From: an uncultured Ignavibacteriota bacterium
GTDB lineage: Bacteria > Bacteroidota > Ignavibacteria > UBA10030 > UBA8401
Assembly: GCA_903884005.1 (NCBI GenBank)
Contig: CAISDA010000043.1
Span: 42,631 to 106,630, forward strand
Direction: 5' to 3'
Length of the DNA stretch: 64,000 nucleotides
Made by a program: the position numbers and the translations under genes. Positions 52,692 to 61,489 of the stretch are shown one piece after another. Under the pieces are notes generated by a model that saw nothing but the letters and a program-made list of their open reading frames with translations, had not been told where the DNA came from and searched no databases. Positions within the stretch are counted from its first letter, which is position 1, and each line of letters begins with the position of its first letter.

Positions 52692-53131
52692 GCAGCACGC
52701 AGAACAATGAAGTTAATATCGTGATCCGAGTCTCGGGCATGGAGATCCTATCGTCGGAGATCTTTCAGCCCGATGCGAAGAAAACCGCGGACGAATATAA
52801 TTTTACACTGTCGATCCGTCACTCTATTGATGTGGAAGGGAAGTCGATGAGCGTCGTCGTGTCCGTTCTCATACACGGGCACACAAAGGACGATAAATTG
52901 GCGCAGCTGGAACTCAAGATCGTGTATGGTTTCAGCGATGTCTCGAGCGTATTCATACACAATAAAAACGAAAACACGATCGAGATGAACGGACAGTTGA
53001 TGCTCATGATCTTTTCCACGTCGCTGTCGACAACGCGCGGCGTGCTCTACGCATGGCTGCATGGGACCACATTGGTAAACGCCTATCTCCCGATCATCGA
53101 CGCGGCGCAGTTTCTACCGCAGCCCAAATAA
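52688..53131 (+). CDS. Hypothetical protein, possibly SecB-like fold
   Basis: 147 residues from ATG 52688, just after the GH5 relic. All-beta with one C-terminal helix expected. The end STTRGVLYAWLHGTTLVNAYLPIIDAAQFL resembles the SecB/SecB-like pattern (start of helix after R-G, then L-P-x-I near the C-terminus), but the identity is too low to claim by eye. No signal peptide. It could be a small chaperone. It stands alone, followed by a dispersed repeat. Confidence 0.55.
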   Translation: MSSTQNNEVNIVIRVSGMEILSSEIFQPDAKKTADEYNFTLSIRHSIDVEGKSMSVVVSVLIHGHTKDDKLAQLELKIVYGFSDVSSVFIHNKNENTIEMNGQLMLMIFSTSLSTTRGVLYAWLHGTTLVNAYLPIIDAAQFLPQPK

Positions 53132-53175
53132 ACGCACGGACACGGTCAATGGACAAAGCCCATCATCGACGCAAT

Positions 53176-53217
53176 GTAGGGCGAGATGTTATCTCGCCCG
53201 CTCGAGCGAAACGGTGC
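53176..53217. repeat. Dispersed double-hairpin repeat, copy G
   Basis: GTA, GGGCGAG-ATGTTAT-CTCGCCC, then GCTCGAGCGAAACGGTGC. Hairpin 1 is intact with a compensated loop (ATGTTAT for CTGTTAG); hairpin 2 has decayed. Confidence 0.8.
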
Positions 53218-53281
53218 AAGTTTTTGTGAGTTACTTAAGTTTATGTCATTCTATTCATCGGACGGATAAAGGATTGTTCCC

Positions 53282-56200
53282 ATGCGGCATTACACTGTCG
53301 GCCTTCTCGTTGTCATACTCGCGCTCACAAGCACTCATGCGTTTCCGCAGGCCCGGGTGGCCGCCTCGGTCTACCTGCCCGGCTTCACGCAAAGCCCCTA
53401 CTTCAGCGAACAGGTGCGCACGTTCGTCTATACGCCTGAAGTGCGCATCCACATCAACGCGCCGTCCCCCGGTTCCTTCGACCCCTCGAAGCCGACGGCC
53501 CTGGCATTCTTCGCCCTGCCGAACGGCAACACAATCGAAATGACGGTTGGCAAGCTGTTGAAATCGGGAGACGACTGGCACTACGATATACAGCATATCG
53601 GCGCGCAAACCCGTTTCATCCGGTCGAAAACGAGCGAGTATAATTTCGTCACCGTATATCTGGAAGCCAACGCCTCGTCAATACCGCTGAGCTGGCCGAC
53701 ATGGAGAAGCAAGTATATCAACCAGGCCGCACTCATCAAAGGCATTGTCGATTCCGTGAAGAGCATGTTCTCGTCATACAATCCGTTCATCGTTCTTTCC
53801 AGCCACAGCGGAGGCGGCGGATTCGAATTCAGCTACATCGATGCGGTCGCGGCCATCCCTGCCGACGTGAAGCGCATTGCTTTTTTAGACAGCGAGTATA
53901 ATTACGACGATACCTACGGTCCGAAGCTGAAGGCCTGGCTCAGCGCGGCTCCCGATCATTATCTCAGCGCACTGGCGTATAACGACAGCGTCGCGCTGCT
54001 CAACGGCGTGCCGGTTGTCAGCGCCACCGGCGGCACTTGGTACAGAACCAAGATGATGGTGTCCTATCTCGGAAAATATTTTGCGTTCACGATGGACAGC
54101 AATGCCACGTTCATCACCTACACCGCGCTCAACGGACGCATCAAAGTGATCCTGAAGCAAAATCCCACGCAGGCGATACTTCATACCGTGCAGGTCGAAT
54201 TGAACGGCTTCATACAGACCATGCTCTCCGGCACTCCGGCCGAAGGCGGCGGCTACATCTATTACGGACCGCGGGCGTATTCGTCGCTCATACAAACCGG
54301 CAACGCGCTCCCTCAGTCCCTGCAGATTCCCGCCCGGCCCGCCGGCGCTATTACTGGCTCGGCATTCATGGCAAACGTCGCCAATTTCACGTTCGCCCAG
54401 CGAGAGGACGCAATCTATGCCGAACTGTCGCAGGGGAACATGCCGGATTTCTTGCGCTCCCTGAAAAAGATCCAGTCCGTGTTCCAGGATGCAAACGGCG
54501 TTGCGCACAACGTGGTCTACGAGGTCATGCCCGATTACCTCTGCATCGGTTCGAACGAGGATTACTGCCGCATCCCCATGGGACCCATCACCGCGCAGCG
54601 CCTGGCCAACCTCTTCGGCGCCTCAATGCCGACGTCGAAACTGGTGGACGATATTTATCTCAATACGGAATTGAAGGTCGCGCCCGTCTCGTATCTTCCC
54701 GTCGGCAATGCGAACGAACTCGTCTCTAAATTCGTCGAGCACAATCAGGCGATCGAAGCGCAGCGCGCCGCGTCCGGTAAACCATCGGGCGTCTTCATCG
54801 GCGGGATAAAAAAGGATGTCGTGCTCAGCAATAAGATCACCGATCCCGCCAATCCGAATCATGTCGTCATCTACGGCTGGCATCAGTTGAACGGCGTTGC
54901 GATCCAGCCGTTGTATAACGGACACATCAACAGTTATGTCGATTACAGCCACGGCATCCGCCTTGTCAACGCGCAGCTCCTGGTGGACAGTACGGTCATG
55001 ACCGTGGCCCAGATCGTGACCAGTGCAACGCTCTATAAGGTCTTGAGCAGCGAGACTGGCGCAATGACGCAGCCGAGCTATCTGGCCGATAACACCATAC
55101 CGTCCACGCCGAAATCGTTCGGCTTCAGGGCCGAAGGCGCAAACGCTCTGCGGTTTATCGTCAAGGCAGACACCGGTGTGACCGAGTATCAGATCTTTCT
55201 GAGCAAGGACGGAACCACCTTCGGCGCCGACCCCGTGAGGATCTCGCCGGCCAATCCGGTCGTCACGGGGCTCGATACCGATTCTCTCTATTATATCCGA
55301 GTGAAGGCCGCAAATCTGAACGGCGCCTCGCAGCCAAGCGAAGTCCTCGCGTGCATTCCCACCCGGCAGACCGCGCGCGTGCTGATCGTGAACGGATTCG
55401 ACCGCGCATCGGCGGGCAACACGTACGATTTTATACGGCAGCATGCCTCGTCCATCCGGGCCTGCAACTGGACGTTCGATGCAGCCACAAACGACGCCGT
55501 CGTCGACGGATTGTTCACGCTCAACAATTATACGGCGGCCGATTACATCCTCGGCGATGAGAGCACCGCGGATGAGACATTCAGCACGGCTGAACAGGCG
55601 AAGGTCAAAGCATTTTTACAGCAGGGGGGAAGGCTCTTCGCCTCCGGTGCGGAACTTGCATGGGATCTCGATAACAAGGGAAGCACGTCAGACAAGGACT
55701 TCGTCAACAATTATCTGAAGGTAAAATACGCCGCCGATGCCCCGAACGGAATCGCGGCCGTCACATACCAGGCGGACGTCCTGTCGGGAACTCTGTTCAG
55801 TTCGGTGACGCAAATCGCATTCGACAACGGCACGCACGGTTCGATCGACGTCAAATATCCGGATGTCGTGAAACCCGCTGCGGGCGGGGTGGGGTTTGCA
55901 AAGTATACGGGACTCGATACCGCGGCGGGATTCAGCGGCGTCTACTACCAGGGCATCTTCCCCGGCGGCACATCCGCAGGGAAGGTCGTCACACTCGGAT
56001 TTCCCTTCGAAACAATATACGTAAAAGCCGTACGTGACCAGTTGATGTCGGCGATACTCAACTTTTTCACACCCACCCTTGTTGTGAAGACCGACGCTGC
56101 TGTGCCGTCACAGTTCGGGCTGTCGCAGAACTTTCCCAATCCGTTCAATCCCACCACTAAAATTGCGTACCAGATCCCTGCGGCGGGGTATGTGTCTCTC

Positions 56201-56371
56201 ACGGTGTACGACGTGCTGGGAAAGGAAGTGGCGTCGCTGGTGAATGAAATGGAACAAGCCGGATCGTATTCCGTCACGTTCGATGCGTCCACGTACTCCA
56301 ACGGCATGTACATCGCGCGCCTCACCGCCGGCGGCAAGCAGGAACAGAAAAAAATGATGTGCGTAAAATAA
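53282..56371 (+). CDS. Large T9SS-exported protein with esterase-like, FN3 and sorting domains
   Basis: 1029 residues. Signal peptide 1-21. Residues ~25-330 look like an alpha/beta hydrolase: a conserved strand then SSHSGGGG (~172-180) in the nucleophile-elbow position, LDSEYNYDD after it. Residues ~380-600 form a module with a cysteine pair (YLCIGSNEDYCRIP) and HQLNGVAIQPLYNGHINSYVDYSHGIRL, frequent in secreted proteins of this phylum but of unknown function. An FN3 domain (~605-695) is followed by a Rossmann-like ARVLIVNGFDRASAGNTYDF region of the kind found in golvesin or xanthan-lyase-like proteins. The C-terminal ~80 residues (NFPNPFNPTTKIAYQI...) form the T9SS signal. It is probably released or cell-surface attached. 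Confidence 0.75.
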   Translation: MRHYTVGLLVVILALTSTHAFPQARVAASVYLPGFTQSPYFSEQVRTFVYTPEVRIHINAPSPGSFDPSKPTALAFFALPNGNTIEMTVGKLLKSGDDWHYDIQHIGAQTRFIRSKTSEYNFVTVYLEANASSIPLSWPTWRSKYINQAALIKGIVDSVKSMFSSYNPFIVLSSHSGGGGFEFSYIDAVAAIPADVKRIAFLDSEYNYDDTYGPKLKAWLSAAPDHYLSALAYNDSVALLNGVPVVSATGGTWYRTKMMVSYLGKYFAFTMDSNATFITYTALNGRIKVILKQNPTQAILHTVQVELNGFIQTMLSGTPAEGGGYIYYGPRAYSSLIQTGNALPQSLQIPARPAGAITGSAFMANVANFTFAQREDAIYAELSQGNMPDFLRSLKKIQSVFQDANGVAHNVVYEVMPDYLCIGSNEDYCRIPMGPITAQRLANLFGASMPTSKLVDDIYLNTELKVAPVSYLPVGNANELVSKFVEHNQAIEAQRAASGKPSGVFIGGIKKDVVLSNKITDPANPNHVVIYGWHQLNGVAIQPLYNGHINSYVDYSHGIRLVNAQLLVDSTVMTVAQIVTSATLYKVLSSETGAMTQPSYLADNTIPSTPKSFGFRAEGANALRFIVKADTGVTEYQIFLSKDGTTFGADPVRISPANPVVTGLDTDSLYYIRVKAANLNGASQPSEVLACIPTRQTARVLIVNGFDRASAGNTYDFIRQHASSIRACNWTFDAATNDAVVDGLFTLNNYTAADYILGDESTADETFSTAEQAKVKAFLQQGGRLFASGAELAWDLDNKGSTSDKDFVNNYLKVKYAADAPNGIAAVTYQADVLSGTLFSSVTQIAFDNGTHGSIDVKYPDVVKPAAGGVGFAKYTGLDTAAGFSGVYYQGIFPGGTSAGKVVTLGFPFETIYVKAVRDQLMSAILNFFTPTLVVKTDAAVPSQFGLSQNFPNPFNPTTKIAYQIPAAGYVSLTVYDVLGKEVASLVNEMEQAGSYSVTFDASTYSNGMYIARLTAGGKQEQKKMMCVK

Positions 56372-56441
56372 GAGCGCGGCCAATTCGCTTGCGGCGAACT
56401 ATTTTCATGACGTAACTCAGCCGAAACGTCATCGACGCACG

Positions 56442-56551
56442 TGTAGGCCGAAACATTATTTCGTCCAGGGCGAGCTGTTAGCTCGCCCTCCACGCACCAC
56501 CTATGCCGCCGAGCATTTTCATAGCATGGCGAGCTCTTAATCCGCCCTTTC
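56442..56551. repeat. Dispersed hairpin repeats, copy H and flanking relics
   Basis: A perfect hairpin 1 (GGGCGAG/CTCGCCC, 56468-56488) is flanked by a decayed unit upstream (GTAGGCCGAAACATTATTTCGTCC) and the linker variant GCATTTTCATAGCATGG with a decayed GGCGAG...CCGCCC downstream. The rest of the 56372-56748 gap holds only the sigma54 promoter at 56657. Confidence 0.75.
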
Positions 56552-56656
56552 CGCTCCCCATTCCTCCCTAAACACACAAATGCCTAATATTAGCCATAAT
56601 GATTGCCCCTTCGTAAAATTCCCACATGAAATGTCTTCATATTGTGAGATATTTAT

Positions 56657-56672
56657 CGGCACGAAATTTGCG
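56657..56672 (+). promoter_or_regulatory. Sigma54 promoter of the chemoreceptor gene
   Basis: CGGCACG, 4 nt, TTTGCG: GG and GC 12 nt apart. It lies 77 nt before ATG 56749, the only gene it can serve. Confidence 0.65.
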
Positions 56673-56748
56673 ACCTATTAATACTGATTATAGAGTCTAT
56701 CGTTCACATTATGCATGCTGTACGCACAAATCGCAAAGGGATCGATCC

Positions 56749-58779
56749 ATGAAACGCACAAACATAACACGTCAGACCGGATTCATCGTAACAGGAATTC
56801 TCACGGTGATGCTGACAAGCATGATCATCGTGATCCAATGGCAATCCGAGAAGACCATCATGGATATAACGGAGACCAACGGCAAAGGCTCAAAAGAGTT
56901 GATCACCCGTTCGCTGACCTTTGCGATGTCGTCCGGTGTCACAGACATCGAACCGTACGTTGAAAAGCTCAAGGGAGTGCCCAACCTCGAGGAACTGCAC
57001 ATTATTCCTTCCAATGTGATCAAACCGAACAGCGAATCCGGCATGGACAAGATCGAAGCGCAGGTCTTCGCCGCGCGCACGTCGCAGAGTTTCAAGGAGA
57101 CATACCACGACGTCCCGGTGTATAGGACGGTGGCGCCCGTGTTGGCCGAAGAATCATGCACGGCATGTCATACGGTTGCCGTTGGTTCTCCGCTGGCGGT
57201 TACAAGCGTGCGTCTTTCGGTAGCGGCAGCAGAGGCCGCCGTGCGCACGCAGCGATTGTCGGCCACGGCCATTGCGGTGTTCATTATCCTGTTGACCGTG
57301 TGGATCGTCATCTTCATGATCAAGCGGAATATCTTAAAGGACCTCTTCGAATCGATCTCGCATATATTACAACTTGCGCGCGGCGATGTGCAGGTGCAGA
57401 CATCCTCCGTGCGCAACGACGAGATCGGCGATCTGATACAGGGCATAGAAACACTTCGCGAGAGTTTGGTGAACAAGACGACCGCTGCGCGCGAGATCGC
57501 GGCAGGAAATCTTGCGGTCGAAATTCCGGTCCTGTCCGAAGCGGACGAATTGGGGTCGTCCATGGTGACGATGAAGGAGAGCATACGCTCGCTTGTCACC
57601 GAAGCTGGTTTGCTCGTGACGTCCGCGGTGGACGGCGACCTCACGCATCGCGGCAACGCATCGCGCTTCGCGGGCGAATATAAAAATGTGATACAGGGAT
57701 TCAACTCCACGCTCGACGCGGTGATCGGGCCGGTGAAGGAAGGCTCGGACGTGCTTGCGGTGATGGCAACGGGTGATCTCACCGTCCGCATGAAAGGCGA
57801 ATACCTTGGCGAGCACCGTCTGCTTGCAGACAGCATCAACACGCTCGGCATCAACATGAGAAACGCGCTGCAGCAGGTGGCCGAAGCGGTAGAGGCGACG
57901 GCGAGCGCGGGCAACGAGATCTCATCCTCCGCAGAGCAAATGGCTGCCGGCGCACAGGAACAGACGCAGCAGGCGAGTGAAGTCGCCGAGGCGGTAGAGG
58001 AAATGACGAAGACGATCGTCGGCTCCACGCACGATGCCACAGAGGCTGCGGAAACGGCGAAAAATGCCGGGGCGACGGCGGTGCATGGCGGAAAGATCGT
58101 TGAAGAAACAATAGAGGGAATGAACCGCATCTCTGACGTCGTGCATCAATCGGCGCAGACGGTCGAGGCGCTTGGAAGATCTTCGGACCAGATCGGCGAG
58201 ATCGTGCAGGTCATCGACGACATCGCCGACCAGACGAACCTGCTCGCGCTGAACGCTGCGATCGAAGCGGCGCGCGCGGGCGAACAGGGGCGCGGCTTTG
58301 CCGTGGTCGCAGACGAGGTCCGCAAGCTCGCCGAGCGCACGACCAAGGCGACGAAAGAGATCGCCTCGATGATCCGGCAGATACAGAAGGATACAACGGG
58401 CGCGGTCGAATCCATGATGAAAGGGAAGAAGGAAGTCGAGGACGGAAAATCGCTGGCCGACCGAGCAGGCAATTCGTTGAAAGAGATCATCGACGGCGCG
58501 CGGCAGGTGGTAGACACGGTCACACGTGTCGCCGCAGCGAGTCTGGAGCAGGCGAGCGCAAGCGAACAGATCAGCAGGAACATAGAGGCAATCTCGAACG
58601 TCACGCAGGAATCAGCCGCGGGCACGCAAGAGATCGCCCGCGCGGCCGAGGACTTGAACCGTCTGACGGCAAACCTGCTCAGTCTGCTCGGACAGTTTTC
58701 GCTCGGCTCGGAGCCGTCTCAGGCGTCCGCCCCGCAGCAAAAAGCACTTGCGTCGAACACACGAAAATTGTTACATTAG
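56749..58779 (+). CDS. Methyl-accepting chemotaxis protein with a periplasmic c-heme motif
   Basis: 676 residues from ATG 56749 (AAAGGG in front); the longer frame from 56626 overlaps the promoter. TM1 ~12-32. The periplasmic sensor (~33-180) contains C137-T-A-C140-H141, a standard c-type heme attachment site, within [20 protein letters not shown]2 is ~192-212. At least three HAMP-like units follow (~213-375), then the signalling hairpin with tip [40 protein letters not shown]. The heme suggests sensing of redox state, oxygen, NO or CO in the periplasm, as in the c-heme MCPs known from Geobacter. A sigma54 promoter precedes it. Confidence 0.9.
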   Translation: MKRTNITRQTGFIVTGILTVMLTSMIIVIQWQSEKTIMDITETNGKGSKELITRSLTFAMSSGVTDIEPYVEKLKGVPNLEELHIIPSNVIKPNSESGMDKIEAQVFAARTSQSFKETYHDVPVYRTVAPVLAEESCTACHTVAVGSPLAVTSVRLSVAAAEAAVRTQRLSATAIAVFIILLTVWIVIFMIKRNILKDLFESISHILQLARGDVQVQTSSVRNDEIGDLIQGIETLRESLVNKTTAAREIAAGNLAVEIPVLSEADELGSSMVTMKESIRSLVTEAGLLVTSAVDGDLTHRGNASRFAGEYKNVIQGFNSTLDAVIGPVKEGSDVLAVMATGDLTVRMKGEYLGEHRLLADSINTLGINMRNALQQVAEAVEATASAGNEISSSAEQMAAGAQEQTQQASEVAEAVEEMTKTIVGSTHDATEAAETAKNAGATAVHGGKIVEETIEGMNRISDVVHQSAQTVEALGRSSDQIGEIVQVIDDIADQTNLLALNAAIEAARAGEQGRGFAVVADEVRKLAERTTKATKEIASMIRQIQKDTTGAVESMMKGKKEVEDGKSLADRAGNSLKEIIDGARQVVDTVTRVAAASLEQASASEQISRNIEAISNVTQESAAGTQEIARAAEDLNRLTANLLSLLGQFSLGSEPSQASAPQQKALASNTRKLLH

Positions 58780-58790
58780 CACTGTATCCT

Positions 58791-58815
58791 GTAGGGCGGG
58801 CTGTTAGCTCGCCCT
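58791..58815. repeat. Dispersed hairpin repeat, copy I
   Basis: GTAGGGCGGG-CTGTTAG-CTCGCCCTA; hairpin 1 only, one mismatch pair. It is 12 nt after the chemoreceptor stop and may serve as its transcript end. Confidence 0.75.
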
Positions 58816-58874
58816 ATGGGATGCATCAATATTCGCAATTACATATTCGTGCCATCACCAACCCGGAGACCGCC

Positions 58875-58973
58875 ATGAGCGACGAGTTACGAAAATGGGC
58901 ATTCAACGTCGTTGCTTCCATCGTCATCATCCTCGCCGTCATTTTCCTCCTCAATATGCTCTCCAATAAGTAG
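58875..58973 (+). CDS. Small single-span membrane protein
   Basis: 32 residues from ATG 58875, with CGGAGACC at the right distance for a ribosome site. Seven polar N-terminal residues (MSDELRK) precede a hydrophobic helix (VVASIVIILAVIFLLNML) and a short SNK tail. The protein has the form of known small membrane regulators. No family can be named. It follows the chemoreceptor by 95 nt and may be co-transcribed. Confidence 0.6.
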   Translation: MSDELRKWAFNVVASIVIILAVIFLLNMLSNK

Positions 58974-59184
58974 CATCCAGTAGTATTATCTCACACCACA
59001 GAGACTCGCCCAACGGCACAACACCCATCGTTTATCGAAATACCCACCGTAAACTTTAAAATTCATTTGTAGGAACAATTGGCGCAATATTGTGTAAGGA
59101 AACGGAATCTTCTCTTTAAAGAAACGAATGGTTCCTTCTATCGACATGATATGCCCCAATTCCTTCGATTTCGGCTATATTACA

Positions 59185-59200
59185 TGGCACGCTTTATGCA
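59185..59200 (+). promoter_or_regulatory. Sigma54 promoter of the zinc-ribbon gene
   Basis: TGGCACG, 4 nt, ATGCA: GG and GC 12 nt apart, T-to-A in the first base of the -12 box. It lies 44 nt before ATG 59244. The ~75 nt upstream resemble the region at 63495-63568. Confidence 0.6.
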
Positions 59201-59243
59201 AACAGACATGGTGATATAATATTTATCAACCGAAATAAACGCC

Positions 59244-59507
59244 ATGAATCCACACCTCGTCGGAACTCAAGAAATAAAAGTCACTCGCGATCGCTATAAG
59301 TTATGTCCGTCGTGCAGCAATTATTCGCACTATGCCGAAAGTCATAACTACTGCATCATGTGCGGCGCGAAGATGATTTGCGAGTGCCCCGACTGTTTGG
59401 AACCGATCCTGTATCCGACAGCCAAGCATTGTCCTTCGTGCGGCACGGGATACGGCGTAAAGTTTGCGGAAGCCGTAAAAATGGAATTAAAGATGAAAAC
59501 CGGATAA
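59244..59507 (+). CDS. Double zinc-ribbon protein
   Basis: 87 residues with eight or more cysteines in CxxC pairs: LCPSCSNYSH, YCIMCGAKM, CECPDCLEP and HCPSCGTGYG. These make two four-cysteine zinc ribbons (~21-47 and ~49-72), followed by a charged helix. No enzymatic domain. Proteins of this kind act as adaptors or nucleic-acid binders. A sigma54 promoter directly upstream gives it regulated expression. Confidence 0.75.
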   Translation: MNPHLVGTQEIKVTRDRYKLCPSCSNYSHYAESHNYCIMCGAKMICECPDCLEPILYPTAKHCPSCGTGYGVKFAEAVKMELKMKTG

Positions 59508-59601
59508 CCTTGATGAATGTGTCATTAATGTTGGAATGATAAGATTTCCAGAATTTTTTAAATATACAAACAGCATTCACTCTATTTTCAAAGGAAATAT
59601 T

Positions 59602-61443
59602 ATGAAAAAATTAGTTCCCTACCTGTTTTTAATGCTCGTCGGTCTGGTCACCCAATCGTCAAGTGTTATGGCGTTAATAAAAAACGTTCATAATGTGAAC
59701 ACGAACACCGATTTTACAACAATTCAACTTGCCGTCGCTTCAGCATCGGCATCTGATGTATTGAATATTTCAGCCGGTACATTTACCGAAAATGTGGTTG
59801 TTGATAAAGCTGTCACATTGAACGGTGTCGGTTCAACCACGATCATTACACCGGCAACGGGAACAGGCATATCTGTGACGGCTGCCGGAGTGACGATACA
59901 GAATCTTGTCGTCAGGGGAGCTGTTACAGGAATTTCAGCTGTCGGATTACTCGATGGATTAACGATCACGAGTGTAACGGTAGACGCCAACACGGGCGAA
60001 GGCATGAACATCGTCGGTCTGAGCAATGTCACACTCACGACTTGCACGGCCACTGGGAATGGAGCCGGCGGCGACGGTTCGATCGGATCAGGAGTGGATA
60101 TCGTCGGCGTAGCAACAGCAACGGTTAACGGCCTTACAGCGACGGGTAACAAACGCCATGGTTTGGCAATCGGTGCAAAAAATTTCACATTACCCGCACC
60201 TTCCAACAACCTCAGCAGTGTATCGGTAAGCGGCGGAACATTTAACGGAAATGGTAATGCAGGTAAATTATCGACAGGATCCGGTATTGCCGTTTTTGCT
60301 GAAGATAGCAAATCCGTTACGGGAGTCACAATTAATGGTGTCACCGCCAGCAACAATACAACCGCTGGAATTTTTGTCGATGCGTCTGCCGGCACGATCA
60401 GCACCACCAATATCGGCCAAGGATCTGCCGTTACCTGTTCAAATAATGGCAGTACCGGTGCCGATGGAACAGGCGGAGCAGGCGTTGTTGTGTTCGGTCC
60501 CGCAACCACAACGAATATCAAGGGAACATTTAGTAAGGGAGCAGCACCTGGCGCCGGCGTAGTCGTTGTTGGTGTAGACGGCTCAGGTTTCCATTCCCCG
60601 ACTGGAACGACAATTGCGAATAGCTCTTTCTCCGCATATACAGAATCGTATCCTGCAATCACACGAACAACCGGACCCCTATCAATTCCGAAGGGTGGAC
60701 CTTACATATTGCTTCCATCGATCACGATCACTGCAACAACGAACACATTCACGTTCCCTGTGCTTGCTAAAGTGTTTTTACAGGGACCGTATAGTGTCGG
60801 GACAATGACGACAGCCTTGCGAGCACTTTCAAGTTTTCCCAAGACTCAACCATATAATGTTTCTCCGTGGTTATATGGTGGTTCAGAAACTGTCGTATCA
60901 ATTCCTGCTGATGTTGTCGATTGGGTGTTGGTCGAATTACGTTCAGGGACTTCTAATGCTTCTACTGTTTCACAACGTGCAGTATTCCTAAGAAATGACG
61001 GTCAATTACTTGAAACAGACGGAACTGTCGGATATAATGCCACTGTCACTCTTGCAAGCGGATATGACCTTACAAGCTATATTGTTATAAAACATCGCAA
61101 TCATTTGGCGATCATGAGTGCCGCTGTTGTCACTTTACCGAATGCAAGTGCGTATGATTTTACAACAAGTCTATCGCAAGCGTATGGGGCGAGCGCTCCC
61201 ATGATTGCGCTTACGAGTTCAATATTTGCCATGTATGCTGGTGATGGTACAAACAATGTCGATATTTTCAACGACGGCTTGGTCAACACAAATGATTTTG
61301 ATATTTGGTTGCCTCTGGCAAAACAGTCGGCAACAGGGTATCAATCTACTGATTATGACTTCGATGGTTTAGTCAATACGAGCGATTTTGATATATGGCT
61401 GCCGAATGCGAAGGCTTCTGCATCGACAAAGGTACCTAACTAA
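59602..61443 (+). CDS. Secreted beta-helix protein with a C-terminal dockerin-like pair
   Basis: 613 residues from ATG 59602 (CAAAGGAAATATT in front). Signal peptide 1-24. Residues ~30-350 are a right-handed beta-helix (GTFTENVVVDKAVTLNGVGSTT, VTIQNLVVRGAV and many NG/TG turns). A beta-sandwich covers ~360-530. The last ~70 residues contain two Ca-binding repeats, FNDGLVNTNDFDIWL and DYDFDGLVNTSDFDIWL, as in type I dockerins. There is no T9SS sorting domain of its own. The next gene encodes a cohesin-like domain plus a T9SS signal, so the two probably bind at the surface. Confidence 0.8.
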   Translation: MKKLVPYLFLMLVGLVTQSSSVMALIKNVHNVNTNTDFTTIQLAVASASASDVLNISAGTFTENVVVDKAVTLNGVGSTTIITPATGTGISVTAAGVTIQNLVVRGAVTGISAVGLLDGLTITSVTVDANTGEGMNIVGLSNVTLTTCTATGNGAGGDGSIGSGVDIVGVATATVNGLTATGNKRHGLAIGAKNFTLPAPSNNLSSVSVSGGTFNGNGNAGKLSTGSGIAVFAEDSKSVTGVTINGVTASNNTTAGIFVDASAGTISTTNIGQGSAVTCSNNGSTGADGTGGAGVVVFGPATTTNIKGTFSKGAAPGAGVVVVGVDGSGFHSPTGTTIANSSFSAYTESYPAITRTTGPLSIPKGGPYILLPSITITATTNTFTFPVLAKVFLQGPYSVGTMTTALRALSSFPKTQPYNVSPWLYGGSETVVSIPADVVDWVLVELRSGTSNASTVSQRAVFLRNDGQLLETDGTVGYNATVTLASGYDLTSYIVIKHRNHLAIMSAAVVTLPNASAYDFTTSLSQAYGASAPMIALTSSIFAMYAGDGTNNVDIFNDGLVNTNDFDIWLPLAKQSATGYQSTDYDFDGLVNTSDFDIWLPNAKASASTKVPN

Positions 61444-61489
61444 TTGCGCATACTGCGTAACGTTAATCTTTAATTATTAGAGGCTAAAA

